Positions 1-7,371 of a stretch of DNA of 7,565 nucleotides are shown here, piece after piece. The notes beneath the pieces are model-generated. The model had not been told where the DNA came from. It did not search any database and saw nothing but the letters and a program-made list of their open reading frames with translations. Numbering within the stretch: the first letter of the stretch is position 1; every line of letters begins with the position of its first letter. This DNA comes from Lachnospiraceae bacterium (lineage in GTDB: Bacteria > Bacillota > Clostridia > Lachnospirales > Lachnospiraceae): the NCBI GenBank assembly GCA_014804565.1, contig JAAUZN010000023.1, forward strand, positions 16,173 to 23,737, given 5' to 3'. The translations under genes were made by a program, and so were the position numbers.

Positions 1-915
1 GATGATGTAAACGGGCTGCTCACACAGCTTTCCACGATCGCGGTCGGCGCCTTCCGTATCCTGCCGGCGTTGGGGGGTCTCACTAGCGGCAGCAATACGA
101 TCACCATGTACACGACACAGCTGGCAGGAACCTATGCGACTCTTAAGACGGTCAGGGAACTGGAGGAGAAGGAGAGACAGAAGCGGGAGAGTCAGGAAAT
201 ACATGACGAGCACCGTGTAGAATTTCAAAATGAGTTGGATGTGAGCGGTGTGACATTCGGCTATCCGAATGGCGAGGGGATCGTTCTGGACCATATTGAT
301 CTGAAGGTGAAAAAAGGGCAGTCTATTGCGCTGATCGGTCCGTCGGGAGCCGGTAAGACGACGCTTGCGGATCTCATTCTCGGACTCCTTAAACCGTCTG
401 AGGGCAAGATCCTGATGGATGGAACAGATATAGAAGATCTGGAAGAGGATTGGAGCAAGATTGTAGGCTATGTGCCGCAGACGATGTATCTGATCGATGA
501 TACGATCAAATATAATATTGCTTTCGGTGAGCTGGAGCAGGACATTGACGAGGAAAGAGTGTGGGAAGCGCTGCGGATTGCGCAGCTTGATACCTATATC
601 AGGAGTCTGAAAAAAGGTATTGATACGAAGGTAGGAGAGCTGGGTGTTCGGTTTTCGGGAGGTCAGAGACAGCGTCTGGCGATTGCGCGGGCGTTGTACC
701 GCAATCCGGATATCCTCGTACTGGACGAGGCGACAGCGGCATTGGATAATGAGACAGAATCTGAGGTGATGAAAGCGATTGAGGCACTGCAGGGGTATAA
801 GACGCTGATCATCGTGGCGCATCGACTGACAACCGTCAGGAAGTGTGATATAATCTACGAGGTGAAAGACGGTACTGTTGTCAGGAAGAACAAGGAAGAT
901 ATGGTGTGGGGGTAA
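1..915 (+). CDS. ABC exporter (fused permease-ATPase), C-terminal part, possible lipid-linked glycan flippase; 5' truncated by window edge
   Basis: The frame is open from base 1, so the gene starts upstream; a start near 70 would be an artefact of the window edge. The first 40 or so codons are the end of a transmembrane domain (...AVGAFRILPALGG...), a pattern shared with PglK/MsbA-type exporters. A charged linker (about 150-220) leads to a complete nucleotide-binding domain: Walker A GPSGAGKT at 337-360, Q-loop Gln at 478-480, signature FSGGQRQR at 652-675, Walker B ILVLDEA around 712-732 and the H-loop His at 820-822. All catalytic residues are present, so the ATPase should work. PglK-type proteins flip lipid-linked oligosaccharides across the cytoplasmic membrane using ATP. 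Given the glycan genes downstream, that role is the likeliest here, but an exporter of a lipid or peptide cannot be excluded from this fragment. The stop lies one base before the next gene, implying one operon and translational coupling. Confidence 0.93.
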   Translation, partial: DDVNGLLTQLSTIAVGAFRILPALGGLTSGSNTITMYTTQLAGTYATLKTVRELEEKERQKRESQEIHDEHRVEFQNELDVSGVTFGYPNGEGIVLDHIDLKVKKGQSIALIGPSGAGKTTLADLILGLLKPSEGKILMDGTDIEDLEEDWSKIVGYVPQTMYLIDDTIKYNIAFGELEQDIDEERVWEALRIAQLDTYIRSLKKGIDTKVGELGVRFSGGQRQRLAIARALYRNPDILVLDEATAALDNETESEVMKAIEALQGYKTLIIVAHRLTTVRKCDIIYEVKDGTVVRKNKEDMVWG

Positions 916-916
916 G

Positions 917-1912
917 ATGGATTTAAATGATAAGGATATTAAAAAAACTGAGGTATATGCTCCGGTAGTCATTATCACCTGCAATCGGGTCGAACATCTG
1001 AAAGAGTGTGTCGAAAGCTTAAGTCGGTGTACATATGCAGATCGCACTGAAATATATATCAGTGTGGATTATCCTCCTAATGAGAAATATGTGGATGGTT
1101 GGAAGAAAGTAACGGAGTATGTGGAGGACATACAGGGCTTCAAGAAAGTAAATGTATGGATTCAGGAAACAAATCTGGGTCCGGGTGCCAATGCAGATTT
1201 TGTGCGTGATAGGGCATTTGAGATGTATGATGCTCTGCTCTTCACTGAGGATGACAATGTCTTTGCCCCGGCTTATCTGGATTATATGAATCAGATGCTG
1301 CGGCGGTTTGAAAAGGATGCAGAGGTGTATTCGATTGCCGGTTTTAGTATGCTCACACCCGCGTCATCTTCTAAGATATATAAGAATTATGCATTTCAGC
1401 CGTGGGGATATGGCACCTGGAAAGACAAATGGAAGTTCCTGCATGAGATGGATCAGGCCAGTCTGTGTGGGAGATACGCGAAAAATCCGTTCAAGGTATT
1501 CGACTTGTATTTCAGAAATAAATGGTTGTTCTGCGTCTATATCAACCACCTGCTTAAAGGGGAGAAGTATGCGCGGCTGAACGATGCGGTACTCACGATG
1601 CTATACTATCTGTCCGGATATTACGCAGTTTTTCCTTCCAGGTCACTGGTGAAGAACAATGGTTTTGACGGTTCGGGAGTAAATTGCCGTGTCGGAGCTG
1701 TTCCGGATATCGATGAGGTCAAACTGGATGACGAACCGTTATTTCAGTATGATACCGCCCAGAAGGTTCCGGTCATCCGCAAATGGTATCTTCCGATACC
1801 GGATTGGGCGAAGAGATCCGCAAAACTAAAGAACGATCCGTTGACCTATATTCTGTATCTCATCATGGGCAGAGACAGGTATCTGGCTTGGAGAAAGAGA
1901 AAGGGAATCTAG
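917..1912 (+). CDS. GT-A fold glycosyltransferase (HlpA-like / GNT-I-like)
   Basis: A 331-residue protein, probably a cytoplasmic or membrane-associated sugar transferase. I place the start at ATG 917 because it follows a G-rich ribosome site (907-912) and the exporter stop at 913-915. The longer frame from 878 would add 13 residues read from exporter coding sequence. The N-terminus has a GT-A opening, PVVIITCNRVEHLKECVESL-like (residues about 16-35), then a second strand (EIYISVDYP). The acidic metal/nucleotide site is TEDDN at residues 110-114, the equivalent of the DxD motif. A PWGYGTW segment at 162-168 matches the PxxWGWATW-like acceptor region of HlpA-type and GNT-I-like (GT13-related) transferases. 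No membrane span is evident. Donor and acceptor cannot be read from the sequence. It presumably adds one sugar to the repeat unit exported by the upstream ABC protein. Base composition resembles the flanking cluster, not the AT-rich pair that follows. Confidence 0.88.
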   Translation: MDLNDKDIKKTEVYAPVVIITCNRVEHLKECVESLSRCTYADRTEIYISVDYPPNEKYVDGWKKVTEYVEDIQGFKKVNVWIQETNLGPGANADFVRDRAFEMYDALLFTEDDNVFAPAYLDYMNQMLRRFEKDAEVYSIAGFSMLTPASSSKIYKNYAFQPWGYGTWKDKWKFLHEMDQASLCGRYAKNPFKVFDLYFRNKWLFCVYINHLLKGEKYARLNDAVLTMLYYLSGYYAVFPSRSLVKNNGFDGSGVNCRVGAVPDIDEVKLDDEPLFQYDTAQKVPVIRKWYLPIPDWAKRSAKLKNDPLTYILYLIMGRDRYLAWRKRKGI

Positions 1913-1942
1913 CGTTACTTGCATTATAGGACCTCATATGTT

Positions 1943-3058
1943 ATGATAACAGGCATGAAAATATCAAAATATATTCTTATTTTTTCCGGCTATAATCAGA
2001 GAGCTGTTATTGCTTTTTTAAGAACTTTAGAGAAAAACAATATAGCAAATTATCTGATTTTTGCATGCTCAAGAGACGACACGATCTTAAAGACAATATA
2101 CGCAGACAAAGTATATGCTGTGAGAAAAAACAGACAGCTTGACCTAGATGAGATCAGACAGCTTATTCTTTCTGCCAAAGAGAAGAAAGAGTTTAGTACT
2201 TTTTTGATTCCGCCCTCCACAGAGGCGCTGAACCGCTTTTTATTAGATCATATGTCAATATTGTCATCACTCGGTTTAGAAAATGTTTTGGTTGATAAAA
2301 ACTTATATGAAACCATTTCAGATAAGGAAAAATTTTCCCGTCTGTGTGTTTCATATGGTATGACCGTTCCCGAAGAGATTGCCTTTCCCCCTAAATTCAA
2401 GAAAAAATTTGTGGCAAAGCCCAAAACATATTTTTCGGGAGATGGGAAAGCTTACGCTCCCGTCCTGATCACAACCGCAGAGGAATATGATCACTTTATC
2501 GGGGCTTATCAACAAAACGATTTTTATTATCAACAATTTTTAGAAGGAAAGAGTATTTATTTACTGTACTATATTACAAAATCTAAAAAAGTCTACAGCT
2601 TTTCCCAGGAGAACCTGATGCAGCAGCCCGGCGGAAAATCTGTACTCTGTGCAAAAACAAGTACCTATCACCATACTGCCATTGCTGATGCTTATAAAAA
2701 TATGCTTTTGCAGGTCGGATATCACGGTTTTGTGATGATAGAACTGCGCATCACTGCGGACAATGAGTATATGATAGAAGCGAATCCCAGATTTTGGGGT
2801 CCTTCGCAATTGTTTGTAGATAGCGGATATAATTTTTTTGAAATATTTTTAAAAGAATATGGTTTTCTTAACGATATAGATCCGGAGGAGCCCAAGACCG
2901 AAATTTTTTATTATTGGAGCGGAGGATTTCTTTCTCCCGATAAGAAAGAGGCGGTTGCTTTTGGTGGATTTGAAAAAGACTTTAATCCCGATTTTCTTAT
3001 TCAAAATGATATCTATAAGAGACCTGATACCAATCAACTTTATATAGACGGAGATTGA
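1943..3058 (+). CDS. ATP-grasp domain protein (carboxylate-amine ligase-like)
   Basis: A protein of about 371 residues. ATP-grasp enzymes activate a carboxylate as an acyl phosphate and join it to an amine or other nucleophile. Visible parts are an N-terminal Rossmann-like opening (ILIFSGYNQRAVIAFLR, about residues 9-25) with the NQR pattern of PylC/carbamoyl-phosphate-synthase-like members; an ATP-binding lysine in FVAKPK (Lys159); a second-lobe strand FYYQQFLEG; and the metal-binding acidic pair, Glu267 in VMIELR and Glu279/Asn281 in MIEANPRFWG. The core therefore looks intact. Start choice is uncertain: ATG 1943 has AGGA at 1928-1931 (11 bases away), ATG 1955 gives a more typical MKISKYI start but lacks a good ribosome site, and TTG 1919 is also open. 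It sits four bases before the methyltransferase and shares its AT-rich composition. The likely job is amide coupling of an amino acid or other acid onto an amino sugar, but the substrate is unknown. Confidence 0.87.
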   Translation: MITGMKISKYILIFSGYNQRAVIAFLRTLEKNNIANYLIFACSRDDTILKTIYADKVYAVRKNRQLDLDEIRQLILSAKEKKEFSTFLIPPSTEALNRFLLDHMSILSSLGLENVLVDKNLYETISDKEKFSRLCVSYGMTVPEEIAFPPKFKKKFVAKPKTYFSGDGKAYAPVLITTAEEYDHFIGAYQQNDFYYQQFLEGKSIYLLYYITKSKKVYSFSQENLMQQPGGKSVLCAKTSTYHHTAIADAYKNMLLQVGYHGFVMIELRITADNEYMIEANPRFWGPSQLFVDSGYNFFEIFLKEYGFLNDIDPEEPKTEIFYYWSGGFLSPDKKEAVAFGGFEKDFNPDFLIQNDIYKRPDTNQLYIDGD

Positions 3059-3065
3059 TGAAATG
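3049..3065 (+). promoter_or_regulatory. Ribosome binding site overlapping the ATP-grasp stop
   Basis: GGAG at 3050-3053 lies 9 bases before ATG 3063 and inside the last codons of the ATP-grasp gene, whose stop is TGA 3056-3058. A second ATG at 3058-3060 overlaps that stop but meets TGA after one codon, so ATG 3063 is the working start. The arrangement indicates translational coupling of the two genes. Confidence 0.7.
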
Positions 3066-3839
3066 AAAGCCGATGTGCAAAATTTAATTACTTTATACCA
3101 AAAAACCAGTAAGCATTCCAATTATCAGGTTTTACCTACTCAATTGAAAAATATTATTTCTGAGGAATCGCTGCAGATCAAATCGCGTCACGAAGAGGAG
3201 CGCCTAACTTATATTTTGGATAAAGTCAAAGTTGCTGATTCTGTTTTCTGTGATATCGGAGGAAACAGCGGTTTTTTTACTTTTGAATTATTAAACCATG
3301 GTGCTCAAAAGGGAATATTTTATGAGGGAAATAGAGATCACGCCGCTTTTGTACAGGCTGCTTCTGAAATATTAAATTTGCAGGAGAAGATAGAAATTCA
3401 TGATCAATATTTTGATTTTCAGAATGACATTGCCGACTCCCTTAAAAAACACATTGACGTGACCATACTTTTCAATGTCCTGCATCATGTCGGAGATGAT
3501 TACGGACACATCAATAATATCGAATCTGCAAGAGAGAATATTATTAATGAGCTTAAAAAAATGGCGCAGATGACATCCCTTCTGGTATTCCAGCTGGGCT
3601 TTAACTGGATGGGTGACAGAAATCGCTGTCTCTTCCGGGAAGGCACCAAAAAAGAGATGATAGATTGGCTTAAGGACAACCTCAGGAATGAATGGGAGAT
3701 CCTCCATATCGGAATTGCGGAAAACCATGAGAACACAATCGTTTATCGGGATGTCAATTCTTCCAATATAGAAAGAAACGATTCTTTAGGGGAATTCCTT
3801 AATCGACCTATTTTTATACTAAAAAGTAAGCTTTTGTGA
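3063..3839 (+). CDS. Class I SAM-dependent methyltransferase
   Basis: A 258-residue protein. The SAM-binding motif I is VFCDIGGNSGFFTFEL (Asp64 to Gly70), a DxGxxxG version of the usual glycine-rich loop. The acidic residue that normally holds the ribose is Glu88 in GIFYEGN. A motif IV-like segment follows, FNVLHHVGDDYG (138-143 for NVLHHV), as in many small-molecule and nucleoside methyltransferases. The first 50 or so residues carry a helical extension and the C-terminus ends in a strand typical of the fold. No membrane segment is seen. The acceptor cannot be read; a sugar hydroxyl or amino group, or the acyl group added by the ATP-grasp enzyme, is the natural guess because the two genes are coupled and share the same AT-rich composition. 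It could also methylate an acid or a protein. The family call is firm, the substrate open. Confidence 0.88.
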   Translation: MKADVQNLITLYQKTSKHSNYQVLPTQLKNIISEESLQIKSRHEEERLTYILDKVKVADSVFCDIGGNSGFFTFELLNHGAQKGIFYEGNRDHAAFVQAASEILNLQEKIEIHDQYFDFQNDIADSLKKHIDVTILFNVLHHVGDDYGHINNIESARENIINELKKMAQMTSLLVFQLGFNWMGDRNRCLFREGTKKEMIDWLKDNLRNEWEILHIGIAENHENTIVYRDVNSSNIERNDSLGEFLNRPIFILKSKLL

Positions 3840-3874
3840 GTTTTTAGCTGTTCACGATAAAATGAGAGAATGAT
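3834..3874 (+). promoter_or_regulatory. Gap before the aminotransferase with a weak promoter-like pair and ribosome site
   Basis: This is one of the few real gaps in the cluster. It contains TTGTGA (3834-3839), then after 18 bases TAAAAT (3858-3863), which resemble weak -35 and -10 boxes. A purine-rich site GAGAG at 3864-3868 stands 6 bases before ATG 3875 and is a credible ribosome site. If the TAAAAT were the true -10, the transcript would begin within or after the ribosome site, which argues against it being a major promoter. Confidence 0.25.
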
Positions 3875-4984
3875 ATGGATAAGATTTTGGTGACGCGCTC
3901 CTCCATGCCCGCATACGAGGAGTATATTGATGAGATCAAGGATATGTGGGAGACACATTGGCTTACCAATATGGGAGTCAAACATAAAAGACTGCAGGAA
4001 GAATTGAAAAGTTATCTTGCTGTAGAGGACATTGATCTGTTGACGAACGGGCATATGGCATTAGAATTGTCGCTGCAGGCGATGGAGCTGCAGGGTGAGG
4101 TGATCACGACACCGTTTACCTTTGCCTCCACTACACACGCTATCGTACGAAACGGATTAGATCCTGTATTTTGCGACATTGATCCCGTCGATTTCACGAT
4201 AGACGTGGATAAGATAGAGAGTTTGATCACTGACAGGACCTGTGCGATCGTTCCGGTGCATGTCTACGGGAATATATGTGATGTGGAGCAGATAGACCGG
4301 ATCGCAAAGCAGTATCATTTAAAAGTGATCTATGACGCGGCGCACGCATTCGGCGTGACCTATAAAGGGAGTGGAATAGGCTCTTTCGGGGACGCATCCT
4401 GCTTCAGTTTTCACGCCACGAAGGTCTTTAATACCATTGAGGGCGGCGCGGTATGCTTTCGTGATCCCAAGTTCGGACGAGCCCTGTATGGGTTGAAGAA
4501 TTTCGGGATACGGGGACCGGAGATCGTGGACGGCGTCGGAGCCAACGCCAAGATGAATGAATTCTGTGCAGCTATGGGAATATGTAATCTCAGGCATATC
4601 AATGAGGAGATAGAAAAGCGGAGAAAAGTGTATACCAGATATATGGAGAGACTGGGCAATGTGGATGGGCTGCGGTTCAACCCGACACAGTCGGATGTGC
4701 AGTCGAATTACGCCTATTTCCCGGTGGTAATAGAGGAGGCGGGCTTCGGGGAGAATAGAGAGGCAGTGTTTGAACGACTGGCACGACACGATATTTTAGC
4801 TAGAAAATATTTCTACCCGCTGACTAACAGCTTTGAATGCTTTCATGGTAAATATGACACGAGTCTTACACCGATTGCGGAGAAGGTGAGCAGGAGCGTG
4901 CTGACCTTGCCGATGTATGCGGATCTGCCCATGGAGCAGGTGGACAGAATCTGTGAAGTGTTCCTGGACGGAAGACATCGGTAA
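3875..4984 (+). CDS. DegT/DnrJ/EryC1-family sugar aminotransferase, VioA-like
   Basis: A 369-residue cytoplasmic PLP enzyme of normal family length. It should transfer an amino group, usually from glutamate, to a nucleotide-linked keto sugar. Key residues: the internal aldimine lysine is Lys183 in [15 protein letters not shown]; Asp154 and His157 in [10 protein letters not shown] hold the PLP ring; the phosphate-binding segment is TNGHMAL (57-63); the substrate loop ends in KMNEF. The [16 protein letters not shown] segment and the [10 protein letters not shown] motif strongly recall VioA-type dTDP-4-amino-4,6-dideoxyglucose aminotransferases, as I remember them. FdtB/QdtB-like 3-aminotransferases are close relatives, so the position of amination is not certain. 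The 4,6-dehydratase that would make the keto sugar is not in the window. The gene is GC-richer than the two before it and lies 14 bases before the acetyltransferase, a frequent partner for such enzymes. Confidence 0.93.
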   Translation: MDKILVTRSSMPAYEEYIDEIKDMWETHWLTNMGVKHKRLQEELKSYLAVEDIDLLTNGHMALELSLQAMELQGEVITTPFTFASTTHAIVRNGLDPVFCDIDPVDFTIDVDKIESLITDRTCAIVPVHVYGNICDVEQIDRIAKQYHLKVIYDAAHAFGVTYKGSGIGSFGDASCFSFHATKVFNTIEGGAVCFRDPKFGRALYGLKNFGIRGPEIVDGVGANAKMNEFCAAMGICNLRHINEEIEKRRKVYTRYMERLGNVDGLRFNPTQSDVQSNYAYFPVVIEEAGFGENREAVFERLARHDILARKYFYPLTNSFECFHGKYDTSLTPIAEKVSRSVLTLPMYADLPMEQVDRICEVFLDGRHR

Positions 4985-4998
4985 GAGAGGGTGATGGG

Positions 4999-5682
4999 AT
5001 GCGGATTGTCAATGAACTATATGAGCGATATCTGATGAGTCGCTATAGAAAAGAGAATGAGAAGAAGCATGTTGTCTTTGCCCAAACTGCGATGGTCAGC
5101 CGCAACTGCTTTTTTGAGGGGAACAATTTTGTGGCAGGTGAGTTGTTCGGCTGCCGTTTAGGGTATGGCACGTATGTGCATCGGGGCAGCGCAATGCGCA
5201 ATGTCAAGGTCGGAAGATTTTGCGGGATTGGAGAGAATGTGAATATCAGGCTTTTTGAGCATCCGATCGATAGGGTGGCGATCTCGCCGTGCTTTTACCG
5301 CAAGGAGCATACCCTTAAGACCTTCGTGGATGAAAATCTTTTTGAGGACCTCAAGAGTGACAGCGATGGCTATTCGGTGGTGATCGGTAACGACGTCTGG
5401 ATCGGAGGAAGTGTTTCGATCAAGAGCGGCGTCACCATCGGAGACGGAGCGGTCATTGGAACAGGCGCAGTGGTGACGAAGGATGTAGAACCCTATGCCA
5501 TTGTGGGCGGAGTACCTGCCAGACTGATACGTTATCGCTTTTCGCCGGAGAAGATAGAGGCACTTTTGCAGATCAAGTGGTGGGATAAGGACGAAAGCTG
5601 GCTTGAAAAGAACGGGAAGTATTTTGGTGACGTAGATCAGTTTATAGAAACCAGAGGGGATGCGTGCTGTGCAGAAAAATAG
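4999..5682 (+). CDS. Left-handed beta-helix acetyltransferase (CatB/XAT-like)
   Basis: A 227-residue protein of usual family length that should transfer acetyl from acetyl-CoA. Hexapeptide repeats run from about residue 55 to 82 ([19 protein letters not shown]) and again from 126 to 165 ([24 protein letters not shown] and on). Between them is the loop with the presumed catalytic His88 in FEHPIDR. The end, [12 protein letters not shown] followed by a WW pair at 194-195, is the standard tail of xenobiotic/CatB-related acetyltransferases. Despite the family name, members in glycan clusters normally O-acetylate sugars; given its position directly after an aminotransferase, N-acetylation of the new amino sugar is also possible. 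ATG 4999 is supported by GAGAGG at 4985-4990. The 3' end overlaps the start of the CotH-like gene, indicating coupling. No antibiotic resistance role should be assumed. Confidence 0.9.
   Translation: MRIVNELYERYLMSRYRKENEKKHVVFAQTAMVSRNCFFEGNNFVAGELFGCRLGYGTYVHRGSAMRNVKVGRFCGIGENVNIRLFEHPIDRVAISPCFYRKEHTLKTFVDENLFEDLKSDSDGYSVVIGNDVWIGGSVSIKSGVTIGDGAVIGTGAVVTKDVEPYAIVGGVPARLIRYRFSPEKIEALLQIKWWDKDESWLEKNGKYFGDVDQFIETRGDACCAEK
5653..5671 (+). promoter_or_regulatory. Ribosome binding site that decides the CotH-like start
   Basis: AGAGGGG at 5653-5659 touches ATG 5660, too close for normal initiation there, but is 9 bases from GTG 5669 in the same frame. I therefore favour GTG 5669. Both starts lie within the acetyltransferase reading frame, which ends at 5682. 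Confidence 0.55.
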
Positions 5683-7276
5683 TTTTGTGATACGGCACGG
5701 AGTGATAACAAGAATCAGTATCATAGCTGTGCTGATTGCGGTTTTATGTCTCATTGTCTGTAAAGACACCATCATTGTCAAGGTGCAAAAAGGATATATG
5801 TCGGTCGATGTGCTTACGGCAGATGAAATAGAACGGAGACTTGAAAGCAGCGAAAGGGCAGAGGGAGTGCCGGAAATCCTTTTTAATGACCACGAGATCG
5901 CGTATGATATCAGAGAAGAAAAATATTATGTGACACAGAATATGAACAGCAAGACATGGGACGGTGTTTTTAGCTGCTCCCGCGGGCGGCTGTACTGGGA
6001 AGAGGATGAATATTTCAGACAGCCTTCTAGAGCCATAGAAGAAGGACATGCGTTTACTCTGTATTGTTTAGATGAAGAGACCGGGAATTATTTTGTCGGC
6101 CATGTCATATTTACGGGTATGCCGACAATGGTCATCAATACGGTGATCGGTGGAACGATCGGGGAGGATATCCAAGAGGCCACCGTGAGTCTTTCGGATA
6201 TGAAATTTCAGGGCAGGGAATGGCAGAAGGCGGGCTGTGAAGTGGCGGTACGCGGACAGAGCTCCAGGGGATTCCCAAAGCAGGGATATAAATTAGTTCT
6301 TGACAAAAAGCTGTCTCTTTTGGGGATGCGCGAGGATGAAGATTGGATATTGGCAGCTCTGTGGGATGACGATGGCCTGATCCATAATAAATTTTCGTAT
6401 GACGTATGGCGCAATATAGCATCAAGCAATTCGGTCGCAAAAGATGACGGAACCACCATGGAGTATGTGGAGTTGTTCTGTAACGATACTTACATGGGTG
6501 TGTATGGGCTGGTGGAGAGAATAGACAAAAAGGAGCTATCGCTGGATAAGAAGGATATCCTGTATAAATGCAGCGGGTTTCAGATGCCGGATGAAACGCT
6601 GGGGGAGGATTTTGGACTTAGCGAGTCCTTTGAGATCAAGCATCCCGGAGAGTATGATGCTGAAAGCTGGCTGCCGCTCAAGGAATATTTGGATATATAT
6701 TTCAAAGAGGGGGCCGCGGATTACGAGGAAGCGATCGCTGCGGTGAATCTGGAAAACGCGATTGATTTTAATATTTTTATCATATTGACTAGGGCGCATG
6801 ATAACTGGGTGCGTAAAAATATATGTTACGTGGCTGAATATCTTCATGACGGTTCCGGGGACTATCAGATCATCAAGGTGCCGTGGGACTGTAATGCCAC
6901 ATGGGGACAGCGTTTGTATAAAGGCGATTGGAACAGAAAGCTATATGAACCGGAGTGGATCACAGATGCCTTTATCTGGAGCCTGGATACCAGGAATCTA
7001 TATCAGACCTATCCGGATCAGATACAGGAATTGACACTGAAACGCTGGAAAGAGCTGCGCAAGGATATTCTGTCGGAGGAGCGGCTCATAGCAATGCTGG
7101 ATGAAGAGTTCGCTTATCTGCACGGCTCAGGAGCATATGACAGAAATTATGTGCGGTGGGAAGAGCATGGCAGGGAGCACTGGAAGGATGAGTATATATA
7201 TGAATATGTGACAGGGCGGCTGGCGTTTCTGGATGCCTATTTCGAGGAGCCTTATTTCGCAGAGGAGTATCAGTGA
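5669..7276 (+). CDS. Membrane-anchored CotH-like kinase family protein
   Basis: A protein of about 535 residues. Residues 16-31 form one hydrophobic segment after a basic start, a signal anchor that would place the rest outside the membrane; there is no good lipobox. After an N-terminal region of about 150 residues that I do not recognise comes a CotH-type domain. Its marks are [16 protein letters not shown] (Arg195 on); [23 protein letters not shown] (Asn240, Lys241); [27 protein letters not shown] (Lys324); [11 protein letters not shown] stretch (Asp378, Asn384); and PWDCNATWG (Asp407, Asn409). CotH proteins are atypical, secreted or spore-coat kinases that phosphorylate serine in partner proteins. 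Here the last motif has Asn where I remember a second Asp in WDLDxTFG, so activity needs checking. The gene is coupled to the acetyltransferase, linking it to the glycan cluster. It may modify a surface protein or the glycan itself; no spore-coat gene is seen nearby. ATG 5660 is the alternative start. Confidence 0.87.
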   Translation: MQKNSFVIRHGVITRISIIAVLIAVLCLIVCKDTIIVKVQKGYMSVDVLTADEIERRLESSERAEGVPEILFNDHEIAYDIREEKYYVTQNMNSKTWDGVFSCSRGRLYWEEDEYFRQPSRAIEEGHAFTLYCLDEETGNYFVGHVIFTGMPTMVINTVIGGTIGEDIQEATVSLSDMKFQGREWQKAGCEVAVRGQSSRGFPKQGYKLVLDKKLSLLGMREDEDWILAALWDDDGLIHNKFSYDVWRNIASSNSVAKDDGTTMEYVELFCNDTYMGVYGLVERIDKKELSLDKKDILYKCSGFQMPDETLGEDFGLSESFEIKHPGEYDAESWLPLKEYLDIYFKEGAADYEEAIAAVNLENAIDFNIFIILTRAHDNWVRKNICYVAEYLHDGSGDYQIIKVPWDCNATWGQRLYKGDWNRKLYEPEWITDAFIWSLDTRNLYQTYPDQIQELTLKRWKELRKDILSEERLIAMLDEEFAYLHGSGAYDRNYVRWEEHGREHWKDEYIYEYVTGRLAFLDAYFEEPYFAEEYQ

Positions 7277-7371
7277 TTACCGTTTACTCATCAAAAGTGT
7301 GGTAGTAATTTGACAAGGTGTATGATAAAATATTACGGATAGTATTATTTGAGCAAATTGTGAGGCAGCCT
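7277..7371 (+). promoter_or_regulatory. Intergenic gap with possible sigma-A promoter for the downstream glycosyltransferase
   Basis: The largest non-coding stretch in the window, about 95 bases and AT-rich. It holds a perfect TTGACA at 7310-7315. The best downstream partners are TATTAC (7331-7336, spacing 15) and TAAAAT (7326-7331, spacing only 10), so the -10 assignment is imperfect. No stem-loop followed by a T-run is seen, so read-through from the CotH-like gene is possible. GAGG at 7362-7365 is the ribosome site for ATG 7372, six bases away. Confidence 0.42.

Larger units (their letters stand above)
1913..3874. other. AT-rich two-gene segment (candidate horizontally acquired decoration cassette)
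   Basis: The ATP-grasp and methyltransferase genes and their short flanks are much richer in A and T than the genes on both sides. Hand counts of selected lines show 11 G+C in 60 bases at 2521-2580 and 12 in 60 at 2821-2880, against 35 in 60 at 4441-4500 and 34 in 60 at 5401-5460. These are chosen examples, not window averages. The change falls at the gene junctions near 1913 and 3840-3875. No inverted repeat, transposase or integrase is visible at either edge, so allelic replacement by homologous recombination in the flanking genes is more likely than transposition. Confidence 0.65.

Noticed and set aside
878..916. Earlier in-frame start for the glycosyltransferase
   Set aside because: The extra 13 residues come from exporter coding sequence, and ATG 917 has a better-placed ribosome site and gives a normal GT-A N-terminus.
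1913..1942. Insertion-sequence end or attachment site at the left edge of the AT-rich segment
   Set aside because: No inverted or direct repeat matching the right edge (3840-3874) could be found by eye.
4319..4789. Open frame of 156 codons on the - strand
   Set aside because: It is opposite the conserved PLP-binding core of the aminotransferase and has no family-like sequence of its own.
5747..5764. Cys after the hydrophobic segment of the CotH-like protein as a lipoprotein lipobox
   Set aside because: The residues before the Cys are L-I-V, with no Gly, Ala or Ser at the -1 position, so a signal anchor is more likely.
5158..5781. Long open frame of 207 codons on the - strand
   Set aside because: It lies opposite the acetyltransferase and the start of the CotH-like gene, both with clear family motifs, and its own translation shows no recognisable domain. 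It is a shadow frame.
7277..7310. Weak inverted pattern (TTACC and GGTAGTAA) after the CotH-like gene as a terminator
   Set aside because: The arms pair over only a few bases with a large loop, and no run of T follows.
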